Shown here one piece after another: positions 1 to 10,777 of a stretch of 64,000 nucleotides of DNA. The translations under genes were made by a program, and so were the position numbers. The stretch is from the NCBI GenBank assembly GCA_020536535.1, contig JAHLWZ010000626.1, forward strand, positions 33,970 to 97,969, written 5' to 3'. Below the pieces are notes generated by a model. It had not been told where the DNA came from and did not search any database. It was given only the letters and a program-made list of their open reading frames with translations. Positions within the stretch are counted from its first letter, which is position 1, and each line of letters begins with the position of its first letter. The DNA is from Pelomyxa schiedti (lineage: Eukaryota; Evosea; Pelobiontida; Pelomyxidae).

Positions 1-948
1 TCGGGGTGTCACTCACAGAGGGGGTCCTGCCAATCACGCCGCATGCTTCACATGCTGATGTTCCCCTTGGTGAGAATGACAGATTGGTGGGGTCGATATC
101 TCCCACCAAAGCTGTCATAAGAGCTGCTGCGTGTAGGGTTGAAAGGGTTGACAATGGATATCACTTGTTCGATATGGTAGGAGGTACACTTCAGGTGTTG
201 GATTACAGTGACCGTGACCACCCATCGCGTGAGGTTATTGGAGCAGGCGAGGATTATCTGTGTGCGTTCTTCACACTGATACTGTGCAGTGACAAGTGGG
301 TGGTGGAAATATGTGCTAGGGCCACCATGTCAATATGGCTTGTTTCAGAGGGTGTCATACAACCAAGGGTGACTTTCAAGGTTCCCTTTGTTTTTGATGA
401 CTATGTGTCCGACTTTGATTTTATGGTCACGGACACCAATCAATGTATTGCCAAAGGCTATGAGCTGTCGATTGTGAGCCTAGACAGTGACAACGAGCGG
501 TGGATGAATGCCAAGCGGGATGCAGAGGGCTATAAAAAACTCCAGTGGAAGTTCCGCCAAGTCGACATTTACAAGTCCTACGTGGAGGGGTGCTGATGAC
601 ACCTGCAGGGGCAGAAGTCGGCTCGTGATCCTTTCAAACGGGGTCAAGCTGAAGCACCACATATTTAGCTCCCCGAAAGCAGGACCGATCATAAGTGACA
701 GGTACGTTGGTGTGGCGGGCACCCATTATAAAGACAGGCAAGCGTGCAGTGTGTATGACGTGGCTGGGGCTGATGTCACTTCGCCAACTCCCCTGTATGA
801 ACTAAATGGAATCATAGAATCTGGAAAGTCGTTGATAGAGCTTGTGCAATGTGACACAGCAACCAAGCTGATGCAGATAGAGTTGAACAGCAACATTGAG
901 TTGAAGCTGCACAGATTTGGATTACCAGCAACAATATGGGACCCTTGA
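1..948 (+). CDS. Unrecognised protein, 5' end outside the window, with a frame break near 587
   Basis: A long open frame runs from the window edge to a TGA at 594-596. A second frame stays open through this point and ends at 946-948 with FGLPATIWDP. Both frames have the same character (beta-rich, hydrophobic, no low complexity), so they look like one protein. Two explanations fit. One surplus G in the GGGG run at about 587-590 would shift the frame; with three Gs the reading runs on as VEGADDTCRGR. Alternatively a 34-nt intron (GTCCTACG...CCTGCAG) would join YK to GRSRLV in phase, but that is shorter than any other intron here. I do not recognise the family. The alternating strands suggest a propeller-like repeat protein, but this is inference. 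Nothing can be said about its start or promoter. Confidence 0.55.
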
Positions 949-1173
949 AAGTGCTTTATGAAAAGAACATCAGCTGGATGAGATCTGTGTGAGGCCGACA
1001 GAGATTCCCGGGGCTCCAAATTCAAAGGCGAAATGAAGAACACTGTTAGCGGGACAAACCACAGATAGTGGTCTCCCACAATTTGGGGCACTCACATCGC
1101 CGTTGCCGTGCGCTTCGCGGCGCCAAGTTTTCCTCGCGTTACCCGAAAGAAAAAAGATTTCATTTTTTTTTTG

Positions 1174-3346
1174 ATGACGGAGGGGGATGAAGAGTGCTCG
1201 TTCCTTACGGAAAACCCTACACTGCAAGATCTCAATACTAAGTTGGTCAAGGCCAAGGTGATCTTATTGTTGATGGTCTTACTCTGTTGTTTTGTTTTGT
1301 GGGTGCAGAGCATTTTTTTAATGGCGGTCCTCACCTTTTGAAGAGTGCACAACAAAGGCTGGAAATAGAGTATTATGGGGCAGAACAAACCCTCTCGCTG
1401 TGGCGCCAAAAGACTGACCAACAACGAGCCAGGCTTCAGACCAACATTCAATATTCACGGCAGAATCTGTTTTCTTTGTCCTCGAGAGTGTCTTCTTTAC
1501 GAGCCAAGTTGGATCGCGGCGAATACTGTGTGTAAAGTTTCGAACGAAAAGAAAAATTGGATAATGATAGATGTGGCACTTCTCCTCTCATACTGAATTG
1601 AAACACCTCACCTCCAATAAGTGATAGTCTCTCCAAAGGTGGTTCCCAGCTAGACGAAGCAGAGAGAAAAGAAGAAGAGGCGCAGATGAGGATCAGTAAA
1701 CTGGAGGAGGAATTTGAGGAACTCGACCGCAATCCACATACTACAGAATTGGTAAGAGAAAAAGAGTCCGCTTTTCACAGGCTGGAAGGAGCTAAGTCCG
1801 AGGTGGCAGCATTAAACACAGAGTTCTTACGACTTAGAACGAAATTACTTGATGACGCAAAGAGATGTACTTTGCAACTCCAGTCCTTGTTTGAATTGCT
1901 TATCCATATCAAGTTGTGTCTAGCCCCCATGGGCAGCACTTGTTTTCCCAACTTGGAAGTATTTCAAACACTCCCATGACAATGCGAGAGAAGCTGAAAC
2001 TTGCTGCCAGTCTTTCGGTCTTGCAGTCTAATGTACAACATCCCTTTAGACACTTTACAAGTTAATCCCACTAGCCTTCTTAGGGTATCTCTGAGACTGA
2101 TATTGCCGGTATTGTGGAAATGCTTCTGCCTGTTTATAGTCAACCTCACCCAAAACTTTCTTCTCTGGATATTCACGGTGTTGCCGATTTCATAAAAAGT
2201 GGTCATTGCAAAAAGATTGTGATATTGTGTGGAGCAGGGATCAGTGTGAACGCTGGAATTCCTGGTTTGAGAAGCCAAAACTATTCTTCTTATTATTAGT
2301 TTCAATTATAGATTTTCGGTAATTCCTCTCTTCCCTTTTATTATTACTGAGGCTGTCAAGTTCACCTGGTACTGGTTTATATTCCCAACTGAAAGAAGTA
2401 AACTTCAGTATTGGTTTTTTTCGACTTACCCCCCCAAGTTAAACCTGCCGTTCCCTGAAGCCATATTTGACATAGAATACTATAAGAAAAATCCCAAGGT
2501 AGATTACACTCTCAGAACGATCTATTTTAAACCCATCATTCCAGCCCTTCTGTACCCAGGCGAAGCTACTATTTCCTGCCAATAGGTGCTTCCAACCAAC
2601 AAAGACACACCATTTCCTTCGTCTTCTTGCGGACAAAGGCGTTGTTCAGCGAATCTATACACAAAACATTGACACACTTGAATCTGTGGCAAGAGTACCA
2701 GCTGAGAAGCTGGTATTCGCTCATGGCTCTCTTGCTTCCGCACATTGTCTAGGCTGTGGACAAGAGTACAGCTCCGATTTTGTTCTAGGACGGTATTACG
2801 CTGATGAGATTCCTGTATGTGATAAATGTGGAGGGCTAGTGAAGCCAGACATTGTATTTTTTGGAGAGCCTCTACCACAGCGATTCGTGCAATTAGTTAA
2901 GTTACTCTTCAATGTCACTTCCCCTAACACAACCATAACAGCATGAGGAGGACTTAAAGGAATGTGACCTTCTCCTTATTCTGGGTACCTCATTAAATGT
3001 ATGCCTACTGCACCTCTTTAGAGTATTCCACCAACACACAATAAAGGTGCAACCAGTAAGCTGGCTAGTCTCCATGGTGAGATACTGGGTACCCAGGATT
3101 CTCATAAACCGAACGCCGGTCACAGAAATACAACAGAATGCAGAAGGCAACACCCGAGATGTAGAGCTTATTGGTGATTGTGACTCTATCACATCACAGC
3201 TGGTTTCCGAACTTGGTTGGGATTCTGACTTGCAAAACCTCATCCTCAGCAATACCACAACATCCACATCAACAGCAACATCTGCAGAAACAACACCAAC
3301 ACCGGTCCCACAAGTCCCTGTATCCCTCCCCTCGCATGACCCATAA
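1174..3346 (+). CDS. Coiled-coil sirtuin (NAD-dependent protein deacylase, SIRT2/Hst2 class)
   Basis: Eleven exons join in phase: 1174-1257, 1311-1531, 1622-1866, 1914-2032, 2084-2264, 2312-2318, 2361-2397, 2439-2498, 2545-2895, 2942-2998 and 3047-3346, giving 553 aa. Residues 1-183 are a charged, probably coiled-coil region rich in Glu, Arg and Leu. The catalytic domain follows: GAGIS near 273, GIPDFRSPGTG split over three exons, TQNID, the catalytic His in AHGS near 378, and zinc ligands in two CX2C pairs (about 386/389 and 410/413). IVFFGE, LGTSL and ILIN follow in family order. Sirtuins remove acyl groups from lysine using NAD+. Closest overall are SIRT2/Hst2-type enzymes, which lack this N-terminal coil. 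The C-terminal tail is Thr/Pro-rich. The start is the first ATG after a T-run. The gene is convergent with the kinase at 3414, leaving 67 bp between stops. Confidence 0.9.
2312..2318 (+). other. 7-nt micro-exon (ATTTTCG) of the sirtuin gene
   Basis: The upstream exon ends at 2264 with ...ATT CCT G and the downstream exon starts at 2361 with TTCACCTGG. Neither exon alone, nor the two joined directly, gives the sirtuin motif. Inserting ATTTTCG produces G|AT TTT CG|T TCA, that is D-F-R-S, restoring GIPDFRSPGTG. The flanking introns are 2265-2311 (47 nt, GTTTGA...TATAG) and 2319-2360 (42 nt, GTAATT...TCAAG). The match to a motif conserved across sirtuins makes this micro-exon well supported, although no transcript was seen. 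Confidence 0.85.
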
Positions 3347-3413
3347 ATTCCACGAAGGAGGAGAATGAGAGCTTGAAAAGTCTGTTTTTTTTCCCCTTTC
3401 ATTTAAGAAACGG

Positions 3414-6400
3414 TCATTCCTGCATCGAATTTAATGCAGGCTCCAATAGTGATACAACGTCTGAAAATGCTGCGGTTTTGTTATTGGCACCCATGTGGCA
3501 AGTATGGGATTGCATACCGGGCCTTGATGTATATTCTGTTGCCCAACACTGTGAAACTACCCTGGCGATATCGGCGGGAACACCATCAAGAGGAAGCCTC
3601 TGCATTATGGGTGTCAAAGTAATGTAGACGGGAATATAGTGCTGTACGCAACTGAGCCGGCAACAACGAATTCACATATTTCTGTGATTGTAAGTTAAAG
3701 TAACTCCCGGTATAAAAGGGAGGAGGACGAACTCCAAATAGACCCTAAGCCCATATAGGGAGTCTGTTCTGTAAATACATGATAGACAAGTACTGCAAAA
3801 CTGTGTTTGAATGTTCAGTATGGTGGGGAAAAAAAAGGGCCAACCTATACACATCTGCTTTTTCATTGTACTTGGAGGGAAAGTAAATTAATAGTAAATA
3901 AGGGTACTTTTTACCTTTCCTTCTGAGAGTACTTCCTGCAAAAAGGAGTCAGTACCGAGCCAAAAAAAAAAAACTTAAACAGATACATACTGGTGCCATA
4001 TAAACTGGAGTTCCCACCTGAATTCACAAGTTAGAAACAACAAGCTACTTTTCAGGTACCCCGCATGTGTAATATTGAGCCTGTTCACTTTTATCTGTAA
4101 AAGTAAGAAGATGCTAGCACAGGGATGAAGGAGAATCTAGTACTTATATTTCTACTAGTCCCAAAATCTAATGCAAGAAAGCATTAGAAAAATGTGCTAA
4201 ATACACGAGTACCATTTATTTTGCAGTTGACTTCCACATCTACATTCAGGGATGATACCTACTACTATGAAACAAAGAAAGGAACAGAGAGTTCGTACCA
4301 GCAAGTTGTCGGGTTTTAGATCTCTATGCAGTATACTCAACTGGAAAACATAAGGCTTTACATTAAAAAAGCCACATATATGACCTGGTGTAAAAAAGTC
4401 ATCCCTGTTCAGATGTAAAAACGGCAGGTATGAATGTAGGTTTTGATTTGGAGGTACCTTTAGCACAGTCTATCACACATTTCAGCTTAAGCAGGTTAGA
4501 GAGCTTTGTTTTCTTCATGCAAGATGTAAGATTTCCCAGGGGGAAGTACTCCTGTCGGGCTTTAGGTGCAATTCCTTCTCAAAAATTAATTACTCACAGT
4601 GATTATAGATAAATGTCCTGGAATTTTTACAGCCCCAAAGAAGTGAACTATCTGTGGAATTCAATAAAAAAATGACCACTTGATTTATGAGGACCAGCTA
4701 CCTGGGGATACCTAACGGACTCCAATATGGCCACTTCTTGTGCAAATGATGATAGTATGCCTTCTCCTTTTTGAGTCTAAGTATTTGCATAAGGAATAGT
4801 GAAGAAGACTAAGCGAGAGTGAAGTAACCTTAAGGGCTTTGACAGCTACTTCTTGTCCTCTCCTATTTACCATGTTTGCTTCCGAGATAAATTAATCTGC
4901 GTACCATTTTCCAAGGTGAACAGTGCTATAAGCTCCTTCACCGATTTCCCTTACAATCTAAATTGGTTCAGCATAAAGTACAATTATCAGATTTACCTCT
5001 ATTTCATTTGGATCAAGTGATGTTGATATGGCGGTTTCAAATTTAATTTTTATATATGTATATCTCATTGGTTTCTTCGAGAAACAGTTAACTGAAGTGG
5101 GGGATACAAATTACCTTCGATTTTTTTTCATCTTTTTCATTGTGAAAGGAAAATTAAGCAGCGAGGATTTACCTGGGTCAAGCATTATGAGGATATCTGT
5201 ATCTACAACAGTAGTGCATATAACGGTAATCTGAATAGCTATCGTGACTTCTGTTCCCTAAGGTTATGGTTAAATGATTAACATTTTAGATGGCCTACAG
5301 GCTTTAACGTGCAGCATCGTGGTTTCACTTTCAGAGAGTATTTTTCACTTTTTGGAGACATTAGATGAAATGTGTGCTTCTTCTTTGTTTCATTTGACAG
5401 GGTGAATTCATCTTCAAGGGGCACTCCAACTGAAGCCAGATGTGTACCGAGTTTAAAGGTCAATACACTGCTGGGTTCTATCTAATTTTTGTTTGTAATA
5501 ACAAAAAGAAATGACACGTACAAGAAGATCGAACTCTTCTGGTTTCACTAACCTACAGGGGATGAGTTGACAGCAAAAACAGGGCGCGTCTCACTTGCAG
5601 TTTCCAAGTTGCAGTGAATCATCAATACGAGACTCTTGAGATAAGAGTTCCATTGCATCAAGAGTGACTTCTGCCGATTGCATGGCATTTCCCCTGCGCC
5701 TGGAGATATGTTAAAACCTCGTTTATTCAAAAAATGATTGTACTTTACAATAACTGTGAAAACGATGAGAAATCCAGCAATAGTGCATAAAGTGATTCCC
5801 CCTCCCACTCCAACACCCACTCCCACTTTAAAGGCAAGTGTCTTTCCCACCTCACTGGTTGACTCAACCACAGGAGTGCAGTTACCTAAGTCCCTATAGT
5901 AGAATGATTCGTACTCTATCGGAATGTCATTCTGCCACTGAAAAGCAGTTGTGTGAAAGGTCAGACTATCAATTTCATAGGATTCTCCCTCAGCCTTCTT
6001 ACACAGTATAAAGAGTTCCGCACTATCTCCATCGTCTGAGCATGCACTTGCAAGTCCCACGACCTCCCCTTGGCACGGTGACAAATCATTTTCAGTTGAA
6101 TAGGCATTGGCTACAATATCACTTGCGGAGAATAGACCAGTGAATGCAGCCACCCATGAACCGTCAATAGTTTCCATCAGGAGGTTCAAGGTACAATCAC
6201 AGCTGAATGAAGCCGCCACAACGGGCGGAGAATCCAATGAAAACAATCCGTCCATTAACAATCCAAGCAGACTCAGCTGCTTGGTATCCAGCCCCTCAAT
6301 CTCAAATTCCAACATAATAACAACAGACCACATAGATGAAGCGTTTTGGTTGGCTGCAATTACCAGGAGCGCCCCACCAAAGCATTCATGGGAAGATACC

Positions 6401-6825
6401 ATAGCAATTCCAGTATATGACTTGTGCCAATCTGCCCAGTTTATAAGCCCATATATTTTAGAAGTTGATCCAGAGCACTGATCCACATCAGATGTTTCTT
6501 CTGCAGCCTCAAACAATCCCGAAGTGTCAGTCAACATATACAGCTGAGTGGCATCATCCAAATGCAGGGAAAAGTCCCTGCACTTATAAAAGCAAGTTGA
6601 ACCCATGGAATGTCCACTATGGCACTCAAAATGAGGGCTTTTGTCACCAATGTGGGCATTCAGTGTGTACATGTATAGGGTCTCTGGGTCAGTCATTCCA
6701 AAAGTGTTTGTTGGAAAAGCTTTGAGCCCTGAACTCATTACTTTTGGAGAAGTAAAGCACAGCACCACAAGGACTGGAATGCACCTTGAGGTAAAAAATA
6801 AACTGTGCCATTGGGAAATCGTCAT
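3414..6825 (-). CDS. Receptor-like TKL protein kinase with MSP/PapD-like domain (kinase A)
   Basis: A type I membrane kinase. It starts at 6825 with MTISQWHSLFF and a hydrophobic signal peptide; the frame is open upstream to 6996, but the charged upstream Met would spoil the signal. An ectodomain of about 360 aa with paired Cys is followed by a Gly/Val-rich membrane helix near 5750-5830. About 5280-5470 encodes LTFKLGTHLASVG...SEKYSLKVKP, a module shared with the other two receptor kinases here, read as an MSP/PapD-like beta-sandwich. The kinase follows in many short exons: Gly loop IGEGAYSTVHLGKW near 4915-4950, VAVK near 4860, HRDLKPDNLL near 4290-4330, DFGTSR near 4160, GTPVYMAP near 4010 and YNEKADVY near 3860. 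The C-lobe has QCW...TSRP near 3500-3560, and the gene ends AFSDVVSLLEPALNSMQE. The key catalytic residues are all present, so it is probably active. Exact borders of a few kinase exons are unresolved. Confidence 0.85.
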
Positions 6826-7022
6826 TAAAAATAAAATGTACTTAAGTTCGTAAGGGTGCTTGTATAGAGTGGTTGTTTTTCGCTGGGATTTGTTTCTTGG
6901 CCGAAAATTATTTCTGCGCCAAAATTTCTGATCGATGGAAATTCCCTTAACTGAACCGGGTGGGTCACGGTGCCGCCCCTGGAAAATTGTTTCCACTGGA
7001 AACGAAGCTTCTGTAAAAAGCT
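6826..7022. promoter_or_regulatory. Shared divergent promoter of the two receptor kinases
   Basis: This 197-bp gap separates the start codons of two oppositely oriented kinase genes and must hold both transcription starts unless they lie inside the coding regions. It contains an inverted repeat GTTTCC-ACT-GGAAAC at 6989-7003, about 20 bp before the plus-strand ATG. I see no convincing TATA box. Joint regulation of the two receptors is plausible but inferred only from position. Confidence 0.4.
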
Positions 7023-10000
7023 ATGCTGATACCACCTGTGACAACAAGTTGCAAGGCCCCGACTCCACATTATGGGGTTGGTTTCCTCATTGTGTCGATT
7101 TTGTGTATCTGCGGGTCTGCATCAAACATCATCAGTCTCGGGATCAATTCGGGCACCGACGCAGTCACCCAAACGTCACTTCCACCAAATGTCCTCGTTT
7201 CGCTCAACCAAGTTGATAACACAATAACAACCCTGGCGCCAAACGGCGCCGAGATCACGGACTGCAAATTCAATCGGAGTTATCTGAGCTCGAACGTTGC
7301 ATACGCGGCCACGTCGTTTGGGGGCTGTGATCTGTTGGTGATCTACGTGAATTACCAGTGGCAGATTGTCCAGACCTGCAAGGTCCAGACTCACCTGGCG
7401 GATCTGCCGTACTGCATAGAGACAATTATCGACGTGGTAGGAATGGGCACTTTTTGGTACTTCGAGGCCCTCACGAGCTCGCCGTCGTGTTTTGATGGCT
7501 CTTTGATGGGAATTGTTCAGAATCAGTTAGACAACTCCGTTTTCACTGTTTTGCTCGAGCTGATTGCATTGAGCGACGGCGCTTTGGTTTTCAACGCCAC
7601 GAGGCTTGCACCTCTACTGAGCAGCGATTATGGGTCCACGGGCCTCGGTGCTGCATTGACAAAGACTCTTGATTTGCTCTATTTGAGAGAGGACCTTAAT
7701 TCTAAATACTCTGTCCTTGTCTGGACCTCTTTTTGTGAAAACTGGGCATCAGGGACTCAAGACAATTATGGGGAGTACCCCTTTGATACTCAATGTCCGT
7801 GGGGCGTTCACGGAATTGCCTTTGTGTGCGATGAAAACAGTGGATTGAATGTTTCAGGCACATTCTTACTGTGCCAAGATAGGTGGTTATACACAATGCT
7901 GGAAATGTACACTGGTCAGGTGGCATTTTCTTTCACCACTGCAGTGTTTTGGATATCAGAGCTTCGTTTTTTATACTACAGATCAACATGTTTTGTGCCA
8001 CACAATGAGAAAAACGTTGGACTGCCAATAGGAATTGGGGTTGGTGTTGGTTGTTTCGTTCTTGGCGCTTTCGTCATTGCCCTGTTGGCGTCAGTTTGGG
8101 TTTGGAAAAGGTACACACTCTTGTGAATACGGAAATATGGCTCACAAGTGCAGGAGCCAAAATCAAATGAATTCTGAGATTGCCCTTGACCCAATGTCAA
8201 TTATTTCTCAGCAATCGCGTAGAGACCCATCAATACAGCTTACTGGCTACATGTATGGTACTCACTCTATTACGTTGAGATTTCTGACGGGTATCAAGCC
8301 TTGTGAGTCCCGCAGATTTCGAGCTTGAGGTGCAAATTTTTCTTATTTCACAGTGGAATCAACAACTCAAAACCAAACAACAAACGGCAGGTCTCACCTA
8401 CTGACAAGCTTACATTCAACCTTGGGACTCACCAAGCCGCTGTAGGAGTACTATTAGAAGACGAGTTCAAAGTGTCAAACCACACCAGGAAAAAGATAAA
8501 ATTTCAAGTGTTAACTCCAAAAAGTGAAAAGTACACACTTAAATTTGAACCTCAGGAATGTGAACTCAAATCCGTATGTTAGGCTTCTCTGGGGTTCCCA
8601 AATAACAAGAAAAAAGGAAACAGAAGTAACGGTGGTCGCTCAAATGACTATACTGTGTACAACTGTAATTGAGACTGATATCTTTATCAAGAATGACACT
8701 GGGGGTATCTTATTTTCTACTACAATTATTATTGTTAACTACTTCAAAAGAAAATACCCCTTCGCAGGTATGACTATGGCCATTATTTACACCTCTCAAT
8801 TTGAAACACTCAAGAAAAACAATCACTATACTTACCTTAAAGTGAAACTGGAGTCCTCAGTATCAACTACACTCGATCCCGATGAAATTGAGGTTTGTCA
8901 ACCTCAGACACTGTTCATGGACACCTACTAGATCCTTGGAGATATTGGAGAAGGTGCATATAGTGTAGTACAGCGAGGGAAATGGTCTAGAAGACAAACA
9001 AATTGTATATATTCTAAAACTCTTTATCAGGAGAGGTCAAGAAGTGGCTGTTAAAATTCTCAAGGTAACAAAGAGACACTATCAAATCCTTAATTATGAA
9101 AAGAATCAAAAAGGAGCAGGTGCTATGACCGATTTCTTGCAGGAGGTAAGAACTCTCGAGTCGGTTCGGTGCCCTCAGGTAATATATATAACAAGTTCTT
9201 TTACAATATCCAAGTTACAATGAGTGTCTCATTCCTTATTGAAGATAGTTCGATTCATAGGGGCAGTAAAAATTCCAGGGAAAAATGCCATTATAACAGT
9301 TTGTTTGTCATCCCGAATCTCCCTTGTAACATTACTAAAAGGAATTTTTCCCACTTGGAAATCTTACCTCCTGCATGAAGCACCATGGTCCCTTCTCCCT
9401 GAAATTAAAGCTCAAGTGCATCCTCGATTGTGCCAAAGGTAAATCCAGAATCTTTTCCAATCGACTTAACTTCCTACCATTGGGTTTAGGGATGGCATTT
9501 CTTCACCAGGTTACTTTGTTCCTTGTGTCTTTATCTCTCACATTATGAAAGATTAATGTACTCCACCGAGACCTCAAGCCAGATAACTTATTGGTATTTC
9601 TTTTTCCGGCTGTAACATGCACTTCTTATTCCTCTTATTTTCGAAGGTCTCCAATTTAAACGTGGATTCAGACGTTAATTGTAAAATAAATGGTACATAT
9701 CACTATACACTGCCCTCGTTTCACCCTTCAATAGATTTTGGGACAAGCCGTGACATCAGTATGTAATAAAAATTTAATTGTGCTAAACTCGGAACAGGCA
9801 AGTTAGAAGAAACACAGTTTTTCACTGTTGGGGTACATCTTTTTCTTTATTCTTCCTACATATTGAAACTGCTGTGAAATCAGGTGGGAACTCCTGTCTA
9901 CATGGCACCAGTACGTTGCATCTTTTCAAACTAACAATATAAATTCATTTGAAGTAGGAACTTCTATCATCAGGAAAGGTAAGCAGGAATGGATAAGTAA

Positions 10001-10487
10001 TGCAACAAGGGGAGTTTACTAACTTATCTCCAAATAGTACAATGACAAGGCCGATGTTTACAGGTTGCTCACATTCCAAAAGACTCTACTTTTTTTCACA
10101 ATCACCTCAGTTTTGCTGTTCTGTGCTGGGAAATTTTCTCCGAGAAGACACCATTTACGAATTTGGGATCCGTCTGGAGTATGTCTCATGTCATCCTATA
10201 TCCCACTAACGAACAACCTTACAACAAGAAATCACTGAATTTGTTGTGGGAGGTCAGGTATTTTGTTTTTTCTGTTTCCACTGATTCAGTCAATCTAAAT
10301 CACTACAGCGCCTGCCTCTTGACGGGTTTCCCCCATTTTTGGAAAGCATTATTTCACAGTGTTGGTCACATGATTACCACACCAGGCCAAGTATGTACCT
10401 TCTCCACCACATCTTCAGTACCTACCATCGTAAGTAGAATTCTCCCAAATCGTTTCAGTGCTGGCAGCGCAACACGGCAACTCATAG
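7023..10487 (+). CDS. Receptor-like TKL protein kinase with MSP/PapD-like domain (kinase B)
   Basis: The protein starts MLIPPVTTSC, with a signal peptide in its first 40 residues and a Cys-containing ectodomain of about 300 aa. A membrane helix with GIGVGVG lies at 8030-8095 and is followed by WKR. The 43-nt intron 8111-8153 keeps the frame (R-SQNQMNSEIALDP). The MSP/PapD-like module is at about 8400-8900 (LTFNLGTHQAAVG, SEKYTLKFEP). Kinase motifs follow in order: IGEGAYSVVQRGKW near 8945, VAVKILK near 9045, HRDLKPDNLL near 9568, DFGTSRDIS near 9737, GTPVYMAP near 9886 and QCWSHDYHTRP near 10350. It ends KFSQIVSVLAAQHGNS with a TAG at 10485-10487. This matches the end of kinase A closely, so the two are recent paralogues placed back to back. 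Several short kinase exons are only roughly bounded. Confidence 0.85.
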
Positions 10488-10777
10488 CGATAAAGTAAAA
10501 ACAAAACAGTTTATTTTGCGGTGTTACTACAGCCACGATACAACGGATACGGTGATGGAATGCGTTGGCGGGTAGCCGTAGCAATCCCTGTGGTGGTTTT
10601 TGCCCGCCCAATCACCACAAACAACCCGCTCATCATCCCAGTGCAAAGTGCAATCCCTGTGGTGGTGTGCCTCGCTCATCGTACCACAACCTCTTCTTTT
10701 TTTTTTTCTTTCCTTTTTTATCTTTTTTGCGGTTTTTTTTAATGACTTTCCCAGAGGTTTTTTATTTTTGTGCAATT
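10488..10777. other. Convergent spacer with a T/C-rich tract
   Basis: This gap lies between the stops of kinase B (+) and the next kinase (-). It holds a long pyrimidine-rich stretch at about 10690-10760 and no coding signal. Small frames here on both strands are low-complexity reads of that tract. Confidence 0.5.

Noticed and set aside
3347-3700. Plus-strand short frames after the sirtuin stop
   Set aside because: The minus strand here encodes the kinase A C-lobe (QCWATEYTSRP and the terminal helix), which explains the region.
4000-5300. Possible degraded kinase pseudogene, since only scattered motif fragments are open
   Set aside because: All kinase motifs are present in order with GT-AG borders between them, and the same exon pattern occurs in kinases B and C, so this is an intact, intron-rich gene.
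5548-6996. Start of kinase A at the upstream Met (6996)
   Set aside because: That reading adds about 57 charged residues before the signal peptide and runs through the shared promoter almost to the other gene; the Met at 6825 directly precedes the signal sequence.
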